From contig NZ_CP034279.1 of assembly GCF_009739905.1 (NCBI RefSeq), forward strand, positions 6,386,001 through 6,450,000: a DNA stretch of 64,000 nucleotides. Reading direction: 5' to 3'. The translations under genes were made by a program, and so were the position numbers. Of the stretch, positions 1 to 9,318 are shown in pieces. Origin of the DNA: Streptomyces ficellus. GTDB lineage: Bacteria > Actinomycetota > Actinomycetes > Streptomycetales > Streptomycetaceae. A model generated the notes under the pieces. The model saw only the letters and a list, made by a program, of their open reading frames with translations, was not told where the DNA came from and made no database searches. The number at the start of each line of letters is the position of its first letter. The first letter of the stretch is position 1.

Positions 1-235
1 CGATCAGCCGGGTGGTGGTCGTCTTGCCGTTGGTCGCCGACACCAGGACGACGTCCAGGTGCTGCGCGAGCCGCCCCAGCAGGTCGGGGTCGAGCTTGAG
101 CGCCACCCGGCCGCCGATCACCGATCCGCTGCCGCGTCCCGCGGCGCGTGACACCGCCGCTGCGGCCTTTCCCGCCGTCACGGCCAGCTTGGCGCGCGGC
201 GACAGCGGCTCAGGATTGCCCTGGTGTCCTGCCAT
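1..235 (-). CDS. Mur ligase family protein, MurT-like (5' part only)
   Basis: N-terminal 78 codons of a reverse-strand gene cut by the window edge. The ATG is at 235. Residues near 65-75 read VSATNGKTTTTRL, the nucleotide-binding loop of Mur ligases. The leader before it (basic, alanine-rich, then a GGRVALKLDPDLL stretch) is the form seen in MurT, the ligase-like subunit of the MurT/GatD enzyme that amidates lipid II glutamate in Gram-positive bacteria. It is divergent from peptide deformylase, 115 bases away. A folate or cyanophycin-type ligase cannot be excluded from so short a piece, but the N terminus favours MurT. Confidence 0.75.
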   Translation of the reverse strand, partial: MAGHQGNPEPLSPRAKLAVTAGKAAAAVSRAAGRGSGSVIGGRVALKLDPDLLGRLAQHLDVVLVSATNGKTTTTRLI

Positions 236-350
236 CGTCCTTGTTCCTCCTAGCGTGGGTCCGGGCTCAGCCTATCGACCTCCGGCCGGACGCCCGAACC
301 GCGCCACCTGCCGAAACCCCACGAGGTGCGCGGAACGTAGGGTGGACGCC

Positions 351-896
351 ATGCGAAACCGGCCGATCCCCGGCAGTTCCGGCCATGTACGAGCCATGAC
401 CCTGCTCGGCGACCCGGTCCTGCACACGCCCTGTGAACCCGTCAGCGACTTCGGTCCCTCGCTGGCCCGGCTCGTCGAGGACCTGTTCGCCACGATGTAC
501 GCGGCCCAGGGCGTGGGCCTCGCGGCCAACCAGATCGGCGTGGGCTCGCGGGTCTTCGTCTACGACTGCCCCGACGACGATGACGAACGTCACCTCGGTC
601 ACATCGTCAACCCGCGCCTGGTGGAGGCGGACGGGGTGACGGTGCGCGGCCCGGAGGGCTGCCTGTCGCTGCCCGGCGTCGAGGCCGGTACGGAACGCTT
701 CGACCGCGCGGTGGTCGAGGGCGTCGACCTGCTGGGCGCGCCGGTGCGCGTCGAGGGCACCGGGTTCTTCGCCCGCTGCCTCCAGCACGAGTGCGACCAC
801 CTGGACGGCACGGTCTACACCGACCGCCTCACCGGCTGGCGCCGGGCCAGGGCGCTGCGGGCGGCACGGCGCGCCCCCTGGGCCCGGGACGCCTGA
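351..896 (+). CDS. def: Peptide deformylase
   Basis: 181 residues, the normal length. It removes the formyl group from the N-terminal methionine of new proteins in the cytoplasm. All three family motifs are present: GVGLAANQIG (54-63), EGCLSLPG (102-109, with metal-binding Cys104) and HECDH (146-150, two metal His and catalytic Glu147). An open frame runs upstream to position 12, but that extension overlaps the opposing MurT-like gene, is low-complexity and lacks family similarity. The ATG at 351, after a GGGTGG ribosome site, gives the usual MRNRPIPGS start. Stand-alone gene; a TetR gene converges on it. Confidence 0.96.
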   Translation: MRNRPIPGSSGHVRAMTLLGDPVLHTPCEPVSDFGPSLARLVEDLFATMYAAQGVGLAANQIGVGSRVFVYDCPDDDDERHLGHIVNPRLVEADGVTVRGPEGCLSLPGVEAGTERFDRAVVEGVDLLGAPVRVEGTGFFARCLQHECDHLDGTVYTDRLTGWRRARALRAARRAPWARDA

Positions 897-909
897 GGGC
901 GCCGGGGCG

Positions 910-1563
910 TCAGAACCCCGGGCCGCCCTCCTTGTCGTCGACCCGCTCCAGCCGGCCCCACAGCAGGTCGGCCAGGCCCTTGACCAACTCGGTGCGCGAG
1001 CAGGGCCGTTCCCCGAGCCACCAGTCGCCGGCGGCGTGCATCATGCCGACGATGCCATGGCCCCACACTCGGGCCATCACCTCGCTGTTCGGTCCGAGGT
1101 CGACGCGCTCGGCGATCACCTTGGCGAGCTCCTCGCCCATCCGCCGCAGCACCGGTGCGGAGTGCCGGCCTATGTCGAAGCCCTGCTCCGAGTGCTGGCC
1201 GCCGCCGGTGTCCTCCGAGGGGTGCATCAGGAACCGGTAGACCTGCGGGCGCGCCTCGATGGCGGCCAGGTACGTGTCGAGCGTGGCCTCCACCCGCTCG
1301 CGCCGGTCGGCGGGCGCGTCGAGCGCCTGCTGGAGGGCCGACAGCAGCGCGTCCGTGTGGCGCTTGGCGAGCGCCCGGTACAGGCCGCCCTTGTCGCCGA
1401 AGTGGCGGTAGAGGATCGGCTTGGTGATGCCGGCCTCGGCGGCGATGGCGTTCATGGACGCCTGCGGCCCGTCCCGGAGGACCACGCGGTCCGCGGCCTC
1501 GAGCAGTTCGCGCCGCCGCTGGTCGGCCGACCGCTGCTGGTCCGTCCGGTGTGTGGTCTCCAT
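910..1563 (-). CDS. TetR family transcriptional regulator
   Basis: 217 residues. The N-terminal helix-turn-helix spans about 15-60 (ELLEAADRVV, then ITKPILYRHFGDKGGLY); the C-terminal ligand domain is helical with a closing WGRL segment. ATG at 1563 follows GGGGAGAAACACT, a clear ribosome site; an upstream in-frame start at 1620 was rejected because it would read through the promoter. Transcribed away from the acyl-CoA dehydrogenase at 1699, with operator-like repeats between them, so it most likely represses that gene and itself in response to an acyl-CoA or lipid. The ligand is inferred, not shown. Confidence 0.9.
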   Translation of the reverse strand: METTHRTDQQRSADQRRRELLEAADRVVLRDGPQASMNAIAAEAGITKPILYRHFGDKGGLYRALAKRHTDALLSALQQALDAPADRRERVEATLDTYLAAIEARPQVYRFLMHPSEDTGGGQHSEQGFDIGRHSAPVLRRMGEELAKVIAERVDLGPNSEVMARVWGHGIVGMMHAAGDWWLGERPCSRTELVKGLADLLWGRLERVDDKEGGPGF

Positions 1564-1637
1564 AGTGTTTCTCCCCGCGCCCGTGCGATGTCCGTAAGAC
1601 CCGCGCAACGTAACACCCACCCCTTCGAAGCCGCCGG

Positions 1638-1690
1638 TTGACAGCGGCTACTAACCAGTAACAGACTGCCGTTACCGCAAGTAACACCGG
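1638..1690. promoter_or_regulatory. Divergent promoter with TetR-type operator repeats
   Basis: Between the TetR gene and the acyl-CoA dehydrogenase. A TTGACA box lies at 1638-1643. GTTAC-N5-GTAAC is a perfect inverted repeat at 1671-1685, and a related half-palindrome, CTAACCAGTAAC, lies at 1651-1662. The arrangement fits autoregulated TetR repression of the divergent pair. Confidence 0.55.
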
Positions 1691-1698
1691 GAGGGAAC

Positions 1699-2925
<1,227 letters not shown>

Positions 2926-3387
2926 ACCGGTGAGCCGGCGCCGCCGGACCGGGGCTCTTCTACGGGCACACCAGCAGTCCTGGAAGCAGCTGGTTAAGTA
3001 ACTGTTCTTCCCCTTGTATCCGATGTCCTGATTCGACGCCATGAACCCGAACCTGCGGTCGTGGGCGACGACGAGCAGCGGGCCCTTGCAGTCCGCCAGC
3101 GGGCCGTACGACGTGTGCGGGTATCGCGGTCGAGGTTGTGGCCGAGTCGGCCAGCAACACGTCGGGTCGATCGAGCGGTTGCGCCGCGAGGCCGAGCCGG
3201 ACGATTTGGCTGCTGGTGTGCCTGCTCGGGCACCGGTCGGCGGCACCGAGTGATCGGCGACGGTCCGGGCTGTCAGGAACGACCGCACGGTCGTGACGTA
3301 AGTCGTCGGGTATCGGCCGAGTGGCGGCGGCTTCAGGGATACGAGAACATGTCAATCGGGGTCCTTCGGAGATGTGGGAGTGCAGCG
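2926..3387. other. 462-base gap with decayed coding sequence
   Basis: No intact gene. The reverse strand of 2994-3234 carries a frameshifted ABC-F remnant, entered separately. The rest, 3235-3387, shows only the weak leader of the small gene at 3388. Composition is less GC-rich than the flanks. Confidence 0.5.
2994..3234 (-). pseudogene. Decayed fragment of an ABC-F ATPase
   Basis: No frame is open throughout, but pieces in different reverse frames line up in order with the second nucleotide-binding domain of ABC-F proteins. One frame gives RLGLAAQPLDRPDVLLAD, like the segment ending at Walker B. A second gives NLDRDTRT, like the NHLD region. A third gives GPLLVVAHDRRF, like the LLVVSHDR H-loop. 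The fit requires at least two frameshifts and loss of the Walker B DEP. This looks like the debris of an antibiotic-resistance or translation ABC-F gene. The assignment rests on pattern reading only. Confidence 0.55.
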
Positions 3388-3675
3388 ATGAAGGCAAAGG
3401 CCGCCTGTGGGCCGGAGCGCGACCCTGAATTCTTCCGCGAACTCGACAGAGTCTTCGCGGAGTTCCCCGATGCCGCTGACAGGTATGCGGTGACGTGCCT
3501 CGCGGTGGAGCTCGATGTACTGAAGATCGACTTCACCAGGCAGGTAGGGGTCTCGCGCGTCGAGGACGGTCGCGTCGTCACCGAATTCGTCGATCGTGAC
3601 GAGCCCACTCCGCGTCGCCGCGCCTGCTGTGCGTGGAAGCCCAGTGCGGGGTGCATCAGGCAGTGCGAGGAGTGA
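3388..3675 (+). CDS. Small hypothetical protein
   Basis: 95 residues, family not recognised. ATG at 3388 follows GTGGGAG at a normal distance; an in-frame ATG at 3349 lacks a ribosome site. The N-terminal half is acidic and probably helical (DPEFFRELDRVFAEFPDAADRY). The C terminus is basic and Cys-rich, with CCAW and GCIRQC. No signal or membrane segment. Base composition is clearly lower in GC than the neighbours and it sits beside a gene remnant, so it may be acquired. Cys clustering could bind metal, but that is a guess. Confidence 0.6.
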   Translation: MKAKAACGPERDPEFFRELDRVFAEFPDAADRYAVTCLAVELDVLKIDFTRQVGVSRVEDGRVVTEFVDRDEPTPRRRACCAWKPSAGCIRQCEE

Positions 3676-3779
3676 CCCCTCGTATCAGACGGGCCGGTCC
3701 GGCAGCGCGTGAGGGTGTTTGCCCCGCCGCGCAGCCCTCACCGGCCCGACTGCCCATCCGCTGACCCGCCCGAGGGTAG

Positions 3780-3827
3780 GGGTACGGGCGGCGCGCCTCC
3801 CCCGTGAGAGGCGCCCTGCCCGTACCC
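3780..3827 (-). terminator. Hairpin terminator of the alpha-glucoside operon
   Basis: Perfect 10-base arms GGGTACGGGC (3780-3789) and GCCCGTACCC (3818-3827), with further inner pairing between GGCGCCTC-like and GAGGCGCC segments. It lies just beyond the stop of the last permease gene (3834). Confidence 0.75.
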
Positions 3828-3833
3828 ATGACC

Positions 3834-4754
3834 TCACTTCACCGAACCGGCCATCACGCCCTGCACGAAGTGCCGCTGGAAGGCGAAGAAGACGACCACC
3901 GGCACGATCAGCGAGAGGAACGCGCCGGGCGCCAGCACGTCGATGTTGCTGCCGAACTGCCGGACCTGCGACTGGAGTTCCACGGTCAGCGGCTGCGAGG
4001 AGCTGTCGGCGAACAGCAGCGCCACCAGCATGTCGTTCCACACCCACAGGAACTGGAAGATCGCCAGGCTCGCGATGGCCGGGCGGCCCACCGGCAGCAC
4101 CAGCTGCGTGAAGATCCGCCACTCGCCACCGCCGTCCATGCGCGCCGCCTCCAGCATCTCGCGCGGGATGTCGGCGAAGTAGTTGCGCAGCAGGAACACG
4201 GCGAACGGCAGACCGTAGGCGACGTGGAAGAGCACCACGCCCGGGATCGTGCCGAACAGCCCCACCTGCCCGAACATCTTGGCGACCGGCAGCAGACCCA
4301 CCTGGACCGGGACCACCAGCAGCGCGACCACCAGCAGGAAGATCCAGTCCCGGCCGGGGAACTCCAGCCAGGCGAAGGCGTATCCGGCGAGCGCCGCGAT
4401 CACCACGACGAGCACCGTCGTGGGCACCGAGATCAGCACCGTGTTCCAGAACGCCCGGGTGATGCCCGCGTTGCCCAGCAGCGTCGTGTAGTTGTCGAGC
4501 GACAGCTGGCCGGGGCTGGTGAGCGCCGTCCACCAACCGCTCGCCGCGTTGTCGTTGGCCGAGCGCAGCGAGGACAGCAGCAACCCCGCGACCGGAGTGA
4601 TCCACACCAGGCCCACCACCGCGAGGAACGCCTGGACCAGGCCGTTGCCCAGCCAGCGGCGGAGCCGGCCGCCCTTCGGCCGGGACGGCGCGGGCCGGGC
4701 GGGCGGGGGCGGAGCCGCGGGCTTCGACGGAGGTGCGGTGACGGTCGCGCTCAT
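3834..4754 (-). CDS. Carbohydrate ABC transporter permease (MalG-like)
   Basis: 306 residues with six predicted membrane segments. Inner-membrane subunit of a CUT1 sugar importer. The cytoplasmic EAA loop reads EAARMDGGGEW, and the family C terminus HFVQGVMAGSVK is intact. The Pro/Ala-rich N-terminal 35 residues precede the first membrane helix. ATG at 4754 overlaps the stop of the partner permease (ATGA), so the two are translationally coupled. Last gene of the four-gene operon. No ATPase gene is present in the cluster; such systems commonly share the MsiK ATPase encoded elsewhere in Streptomyces. Confidence 0.93.
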   Translation of the reverse strand: MSATVTAPPSKPAAPPPPARPAPSRPKGGRLRRWLGNGLVQAFLAVVGLVWITPVAGLLLSSLRSANDNAASGWWTALTSPGQLSLDNYTTLLGNAGITRAFWNTVLISVPTTVLVVVIAALAGYAFAWLEFPGRDWIFLLVVALLVVPVQVGLLPVAKMFGQVGLFGTIPGVVLFHVAYGLPFAVFLLRNYFADIPREMLEAARMDGGGEWRIFTQLVLPVGRPAIASLAIFQFLWVWNDMLVALLFADSSSQPLTVELQSQVRQFGSNIDVLAPGAFLSLIVPVVVFFAFQRHFVQGVMAGSVK

Positions 4755-6082
4755 GACTGGCTCCTGCGGAAGCGGCGGACGTTGAACACCATGGCGGGGA
4801 TCACCAGCAGCAGGAGCAGTACACCGAGCGCACTGCCGAGCCCCTGGTTGTTGCCGCCGCCGAAGGAGACGAGCCACATCTGGGTGGCGAGGACCGTGGC
4901 GTCCTCCTGCACCGGGCCGGGCGCGATGATGTAGATGAGGTCGAAGACCTTCATCACATTGATCACCAGGGTGACGAAGACGACCGTCAGCACTGGCGCC
5001 AGCAGCGGCACGGTGATCCGGCGGAACACCTGCCACTCGCTCGCCCCGTCCATCCGGGCCGCCTCCAGCGCGTCACGCGGCAGCGAGGACAGCCCCGCGC
5101 CGATCAGCACCATGGCGAAACCGGTCCAGATCCACAGGTAGGCGCCGATGATCGCCGGGGTGACGAGGGCCGGACCGAGCCAGGAGACGCCCTCGTAGGG
5201 CGGCGCGAAGTTCGCCGCGGGCAGCCGCACGGTGTACGAACCGTCCGCGAGGTCCGCGAAGCGGTACGACCCGTCGGCCGCCGTCGTCGCCGTGGCGACC
5301 GCCTTCCCGTCCCGGACGGCCTCCACCGTCATCCCGGGCAGGCCGCGTTCGGCCGCGTCGACCACTCCGGGCCGGCCCCCGCCGCCGGGCGTGAAGTCCA
5401 GGTAGACGGTGCCGCCCACCTCGCCCGCGCCGGCCTTCGCCGGTGCCGCAGGCTCCGCCCCGGCGGGCATCTCCTTGGGTGCCACGCCCACCAGGCCGAG
5501 GTTCACCGTGCGGCCCGGGGTCACGGCGTCGGCCGTCCCGTACGAACCGTCCGGCCCCTTCGTCAGACCCTGGTCGTCCCGGGGCCGGGCGCCCGGGTAG
5601 GAGGACGCCCCCGAGAAGGTGTCGTGCACGCCGACCACCGCCGCGTTGAGCACACCCTTGTCGGGGTCCTCCTCGTAGGCGAGCCGGAAGATGATGCCCG
5701 CCGCCAGGAAGGAGACGGCCATCGGCATGAACAGCAGCAGCTTGAACGCGGTGGCCCAGCGGACCTTCTCCACCAGCACGGCGAGGATCAGGCCGAGCCC
5801 GGTCAGCAGCGTCGGGGCGACGACCACCCAGATGGCGCTGTTGCGGATCGCGGTGAGGGTGGCCGGGTCGCGGAACATCTCCGCGTAGTTGTCCCCGCCG
5901 ACGAAGGTGGTCCCGGCCGCGTCGAAGAAGCTGCGGCCGACCGAGAACAGGACGGGGTAGACGACCAGCGCGCCGAGCAGCAGCAGCGCCGGCAGGACGA
6001 AGGCGACGGCGATGGTCCGCCGGCGGCGCTGGGCGCGCCGCCGGGGACTCACGGCCCCCACGGGAGTGGTGAGGGTGGTCAT
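4751..6082 (-). CDS. Carbohydrate ABC transporter permease (MalF-like) with an inserted beta-sandwich domain
   Basis: 443 residues against about 300 for the family. Membrane segments occur at about 24-48, 83-105 and 110-135, then again from about 303 on; the EAA loop is EAARMDGASEW (340-350). Between them, residues 140-302 form an extra extracytoplasmic region. Its second half (about 224-290) resembles a Cna-B or transthyretin-like repeat: GLPGMTVEAV, TTAADGSYRFADL and DGSYTVRLP. E. coli MalF also has a large periplasmic loop at this point, but of different sequence. ATG at 6082 is five bases after the binding-protein stop. Pairs with the permease at 3834. Confidence 0.9.
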   Translation of the reverse strand: MTTLTTPVGAVSPRRRAQRRRRTIAVAFVLPALLLLGALVVYPVLFSVGRSFFDAAGTTFVGGDNYAEMFRDPATLTAIRNSAIWVVVAPTLLTGLGLILAVLVEKVRWATAFKLLLFMPMAVSFLAAGIIFRLAYEEDPDKGVLNAAVVGVHDTFSGASSYPGARPRDDQGLTKGPDGSYGTADAVTPGRTVNLGLVGVAPKEMPAGAEPAAPAKAGAGEVGGTVYLDFTPGGGGRPGVVDAAERGLPGMTVEAVRDGKAVATATTAADGSYRFADLADGSYTVRLPAANFAPPYEGVSWLGPALVTPAIIGAYLWIWTGFAMVLIGAGLSSLPRDALEAARMDGASEWQVFRRITVPLLAPVLTVVFVTLVINVMKVFDLIYIIAPGPVQEDATVLATQMWLVSFGGGNNQGLGSALGVLLLLLVIPAMVFNVRRFRRSQS

Positions 6083-6087
6083 CGTCG

Positions 6088-7413
6088 TCAGCCCTTGTAC
6101 GCCTTGGCCGCGGCGGCCTCCAGCGCGGCGGCGGTCGCCGCCGGGTCCGACGGGTCGCGCAGGAAGTCCTGGAGCAGCTTCCACTCGCCGACGCCCTTGG
6201 TGCCGCCGAAGGAGGCCGGCGCCTGGTCCGACATGTCGAACCGGACCGAGTCACCCGCGTCGATCAGGGACTGGGCCGTCTTGCGCAGCGTGTCGTCGAC
6301 GTACGCGGCGAGGTCGAGCTTCTTGTTGGGGGAGAGGAACCCGCCCGCCTCCGCCCACACGGCGGCCGCCTCCGGGGTCGCGAGGTACTCCAGGAAGGCC
6401 TCGGCGGCCTTCTGGTTCTTGCCGTCCTTCAGTACAACGGCCGCGTCACCGCCGCTGACGACGGGCGTCTTGCCGCCCGCGACCGCCGGGAACGGGAAGA
6501 ACGTCGCGTCCTGGCCGATCCGCTTGCCGAACTGGTCCTTGGCGATGCCCGCCACGAAGTCGCCCTCGTACACCATCCCGGCCTCCGGGTCGGGGCCGAA
6601 AACCTTCTCCACCGAGCCGGGGAAGTCGGTGCCGAGCGCGCCCTTCTGGCCGCCCGCGATCAGCTTCTTGTCGGAGAACAGCTTGCCGAGGGTGGTCAGG
6701 GCCTTCACCACGGTGGGGTCGGTCCACGGGATCTCGTGCTTGGCGAGCTGGTCGTACTTCTCGGGCCCGGCCTGGGAGAGGTAGATGTTCTCGAACCAGT
6801 CGGTGAGCGTCCAGCCGTCCTCGCCGGCCACCGCGAAGGCCGCCAGGCCGGAGTCGGACACGGCCCGTCCGCCCTCGAGCATCTCCTCGTACGTCTTCGG
6901 CGGCTTCACGCCGGCCTGCTCCAGGGCCTCTGGGCTGTACCAGACGGTCGACTTGTGCGCGGCCTTGAAGTACAGGCCGTACAGCTTGCCGTCGACCGAC
7001 CCGTAGTCCTTCCAGACCGGCGCGTAGTTGGCGGCGACGGTCTTGCCCGTGGCGGGCGTGAGCGGCTTGAGCCAGCCCTTCTTCGCGAACTGCTGGAGCA
7101 CGCCGACCTGCGGGACCATCACCACATCGGGGGCGTTGCCACCCTCGATCTTGCTGCCGACGACCGTGGAGACGTTGTCACCGGTCGACGTGAACTGGGT
7201 CTTGGCGCCGGTCTTCTCGCTGAAGGCGTCCAGCACCTTCTGGAAGTTCTTCTGCTCGGCGCCGGACCACACACCGGCCACGTTCAGCGTCTGGCCGCTG
7301 AACTCCTTGCTGCCGCCGCCCGCGCTCACCGGGCCACCGCCGCAGGCGGTCGCCCCGAGAGCCAGGGTCAGCGCCGAACAGCACGCCATCGCCATCCGTC
7401 GTCGCGTGATCAT
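6088..7413 (-). CDS. Sugar-binding lipoprotein of an alpha-glucoside ABC importer
   Basis: 441 residues. Signal peptide with Arg-rich start (MITRRRM) and lipobox LGATAC, with the lipidated Cys at 24. The rest is a family 1 solute-binding protein. Its motifs are GKLYGLYFKAAHKSTVWYSPEAL in parts, DPTVVKALTTLG and GFLSPNKKLD. It binds the sugar at the cell surface and delivers it to the two permeases that follow. AglE-type alpha-glucoside binding is inferred from the glucosidase encoded upstream. The start overlaps the glucosidase stop by four bases. Confidence 0.92.
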   Translation of the reverse strand: MITRRRMAMACCSALTLALGATACGGGPVSAGGGSKEFSGQTLNVAGVWSGAEQKNFQKVLDAFSEKTGAKTQFTSTGDNVSTVVGSKIEGGNAPDVVMVPQVGVLQQFAKKGWLKPLTPATGKTVAANYAPVWKDYGSVDGKLYGLYFKAAHKSTVWYSPEALEQAGVKPPKTYEEMLEGGRAVSDSGLAAFAVAGEDGWTLTDWFENIYLSQAGPEKYDQLAKHEIPWTDPTVVKALTTLGKLFSDKKLIAGGQKGALGTDFPGSVEKVFGPDPEAGMVYEGDFVAGIAKDQFGKRIGQDATFFPFPAVAGGKTPVVSGGDAAVVLKDGKNQKAAEAFLEYLATPEAAAVWAEAGGFLSPNKKLDLAAYVDDTLRKTAQSLIDAGDSVRFDMSDQAPASFGGTKGVGEWKLLQDFLRDPSDPAATAAALEAAAAKAYKG

Positions 7414-9104
7414 CGTGATACCTCCGGGGTGGTGTGGTCACCGGTCCACCAGGCGGCGGTGGAGCCGGGCAGTACGCCGGCCGGGCAAGGGCCGCTGGAC
7501 AGCAGGGGGGCGCCGGAGACCGGTGCGGGCACCGGGTCGGCGGTGAAGTTGACGGCGCAGACGAGGCCCTCGCCGCGCTCGAAGGCCAGGACACCGGGCG
7601 GCGCCGGAAGCCAGCGCAGCGTGCCCTCGCCCAACTGCGGCAGCCCGTGCCGCAGTTGCAGGCCGTCCCGGTACAGGTGCCAGAACGAGCGGGTGTCGGC
7701 GAGCGCCCGGTCGGTGGCGTGCTCGGCGAACCAGCCGGGCTGCGGCAGCCACGGCTTGGCGCTCTCGGCGCCGGTGCTGAAGCCGAACGGCGAGGCGTGC
7801 CCCGACCACGGCAGCGGCACGCGGCAGCCGTCGCGGATCCGGGCCCGGCTGCCGGTGCGCCGGAAGATCGGGTCGGTGAGCACCTCGTCCGGCAGGTCCA
7901 CGACCTCCGGCAGGCCCAGCTCCTCGCCCTGGTAGATGTACGCCGCGCCCGGCAGCGCCAGCATCAGCAGCGCCGCCGCTCGCGCCCGCGAGGCGCCCAG
8001 GCCGCTGCCCTCGGTGCCGGACTCGCCGTACCGGGTCACCGTGCGCACCTGGTCGTGGTTGTTGAGCACCCAGGTGACGGTGGAGCCGGTGCCCGCGATG
8101 TCGCGGATCGCCTCGTCGATCACCGCGCGGAAGGTCCCCGCGTCCCAGGGCGCGCTCAGCAGGTCGAAGAAGAACGCCTGGTGCAGCTCGTCGGGGCGGA
8201 CGTACTTGGCGTGCTCACGGGCGCTGGGCACCGAGACCTCGCCGACCAGGAGCCGCTCGCGGCCGTCCCGGGCCGTGTACTCCTCGCACACCGCGCGCCA
8301 GTGGCGCCACACGTCGTGCACCTCGGGCTGGTTCCACGCGAGCGGGTTGACCGAGTCGCGGGTGCGGGCGTCGGCCTCGGGGTCGGGGGAGTCCGGCAGG
8401 TCGGGGTGCTTGAACAGGCCGGCGGCCACGTCGATGCGGAAGCCGTCGACGCCCCGGTCCAGCCAGAAGCGGAGGACCTCGTCGAAGTGGGCGGGCACCT
8501 CGGGGTTGCGCCAGTTGAGGTCGGGCTGGTCGGGCGTGAACATGTGCAGGTACCACTGGCCGGGCGTGCCGTCCGGCTCGGTCACCCGGCTCCAGGCCGG
8601 TCCGCCGAACATGGCGTGCCAGTTGTTGGGCGGGACGTCCCCGCCCGGGCCGCGGCCCTCGGCGAAGTGGAACCGGGCGCGGGCCTCGCCGCCCGGGCCG
8701 GAGGCGAGCGCCTCACGGAACCAGGCGTGCTCGCTGGAGCAGTGGTTGGGGACGATGTCCAGCAGGACCTTGACCCCGAGCCGGCGGGCGTCGGCCACCA
8801 GCCGGCCGAACTCGTCGAGGTCGCCGAAGACGGGGTCCACGTCGCAGTAGTCGGCGACGTCGTAGCCGTGGTCGGCCTGCGGTGACGGGTAGAACGGGCT
8901 CAGCCAGATGCCGTCGACGCCGAGCTTCTTCAGGTACGGCAGGCCGGCCCGGACCCCGGCGAGGTCGCCGATGCCGTCACCGGTGCTGTCCAGGAAGCTG
9001 CGGACGTACACCTGATAGATCACCGCGTCGCGCCACCAGGGGTGGGCGGACCGGTGCGTGAGGTGCTGCGAGAGGCCGTCGTCGGCCGGAGCGGTGAGCA
9101 TCAC
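7410..9104 (-). CDS. GH13 alpha-glucosidase
   Basis: 564 residues, no signal peptide, so an intracellular enzyme. It would hydrolyse the alpha-glucosides brought in by the coupled transporter. GH13 signatures: DGIWLSPFYPSPQADHGYDV, DIVPNHCSSEH, DGFRIDVA (nucleophile Asp225), LVGEV (acid/base Glu289) and NNHDQ (third carboxylate Asp351). The ATG at 9104 is followed by a second ATG. First gene of the operon glucosidase, binding protein, permease, permease; all junctions overlap or nearly touch. Trehalulose, maltose or isomaltose type substrates cannot be told apart. Confidence 0.94.
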   Translation of the reverse strand: MMLTAPADDGLSQHLTHRSAHPWWRDAVIYQVYVRSFLDSTGDGIGDLAGVRAGLPYLKKLGVDGIWLSPFYPSPQADHGYDVADYCDVDPVFGDLDEFGRLVADARRLGVKVLLDIVPNHCSSEHAWFREALASGPGGEARARFHFAEGRGPGGDVPPNNWHAMFGGPAWSRVTEPDGTPGQWYLHMFTPDQPDLNWRNPEVPAHFDEVLRFWLDRGVDGFRIDVAAGLFKHPDLPDSPDPEADARTRDSVNPLAWNQPEVHDVWRHWRAVCEEYTARDGRERLLVGEVSVPSAREHAKYVRPDELHQAFFFDLLSAPWDAGTFRAVIDEAIRDIAGTGSTVTWVLNNHDQVRTVTRYGESGTEGSGLGASRARAAALLMLALPGAAYIYQGEELGLPEVVDLPDEVLTDPIFRRTGSRARIRDGCRVPLPWSGHASPFGFSTGAESAKPWLPQPGWFAEHATDRALADTRSFWHLYRDGLQLRHGLPQLGEGTLRWLPAPPGVLAFERGEGLVCAVNFTADPVPAPVSGAPLLSSGPCPAGVLPGSTAAWWTGDHTTPEVSR

Positions 9105-9168
9105 CCGTTGACCTGTTTCTTCGTGAAGGGGTGCACGCCATCCAGAGCGGGTAGCGGTTATGCATGCA

Positions 9169-9198
9169 TGTTAAGTAGCGGTGACAAGAGGGTGTCAA
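9169..9198 (-). promoter_or_regulatory. Predicted promoter of the alpha-glucoside operon
   Basis: Reverse strand: -35 TTGACA (9198-9193), 18-base spacer, -10 TTAACA (9174-9169), about 65 bases before the glucosidase start. A TGCATGCA palindrome follows immediately. The match to the sigma-70 consensus is good for this GC content. Confidence 0.6.
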
Positions 9199-9267
9199 CG
9201 ATGGTGCGGAAATCCGCGAAATAGAGCGGCTTATGTCCGGTTATGCCGTAGGAATCGTTCGCCTGCG

Positions 9268-9284
9268 GTTACCTAACAAGTAAC
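9268..9284. promoter_or_regulatory. Operator-like palindrome
   Basis: GTTAC-CTAACAA-GTAAC, perfect five-base arms in an AT-rich patch about 165 bases upstream of the glucosidase operon and just beyond the stop of the binding-protein gene at 9319. No regulator gene is adjacent. The same arm sequence occurs in the TetR operator at 1671-1685. Confidence 0.4.
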
Positions 9285-9318
9285 TATCTGGGTGAACGAA
9301 CGACGCGTCGGCGACGCG

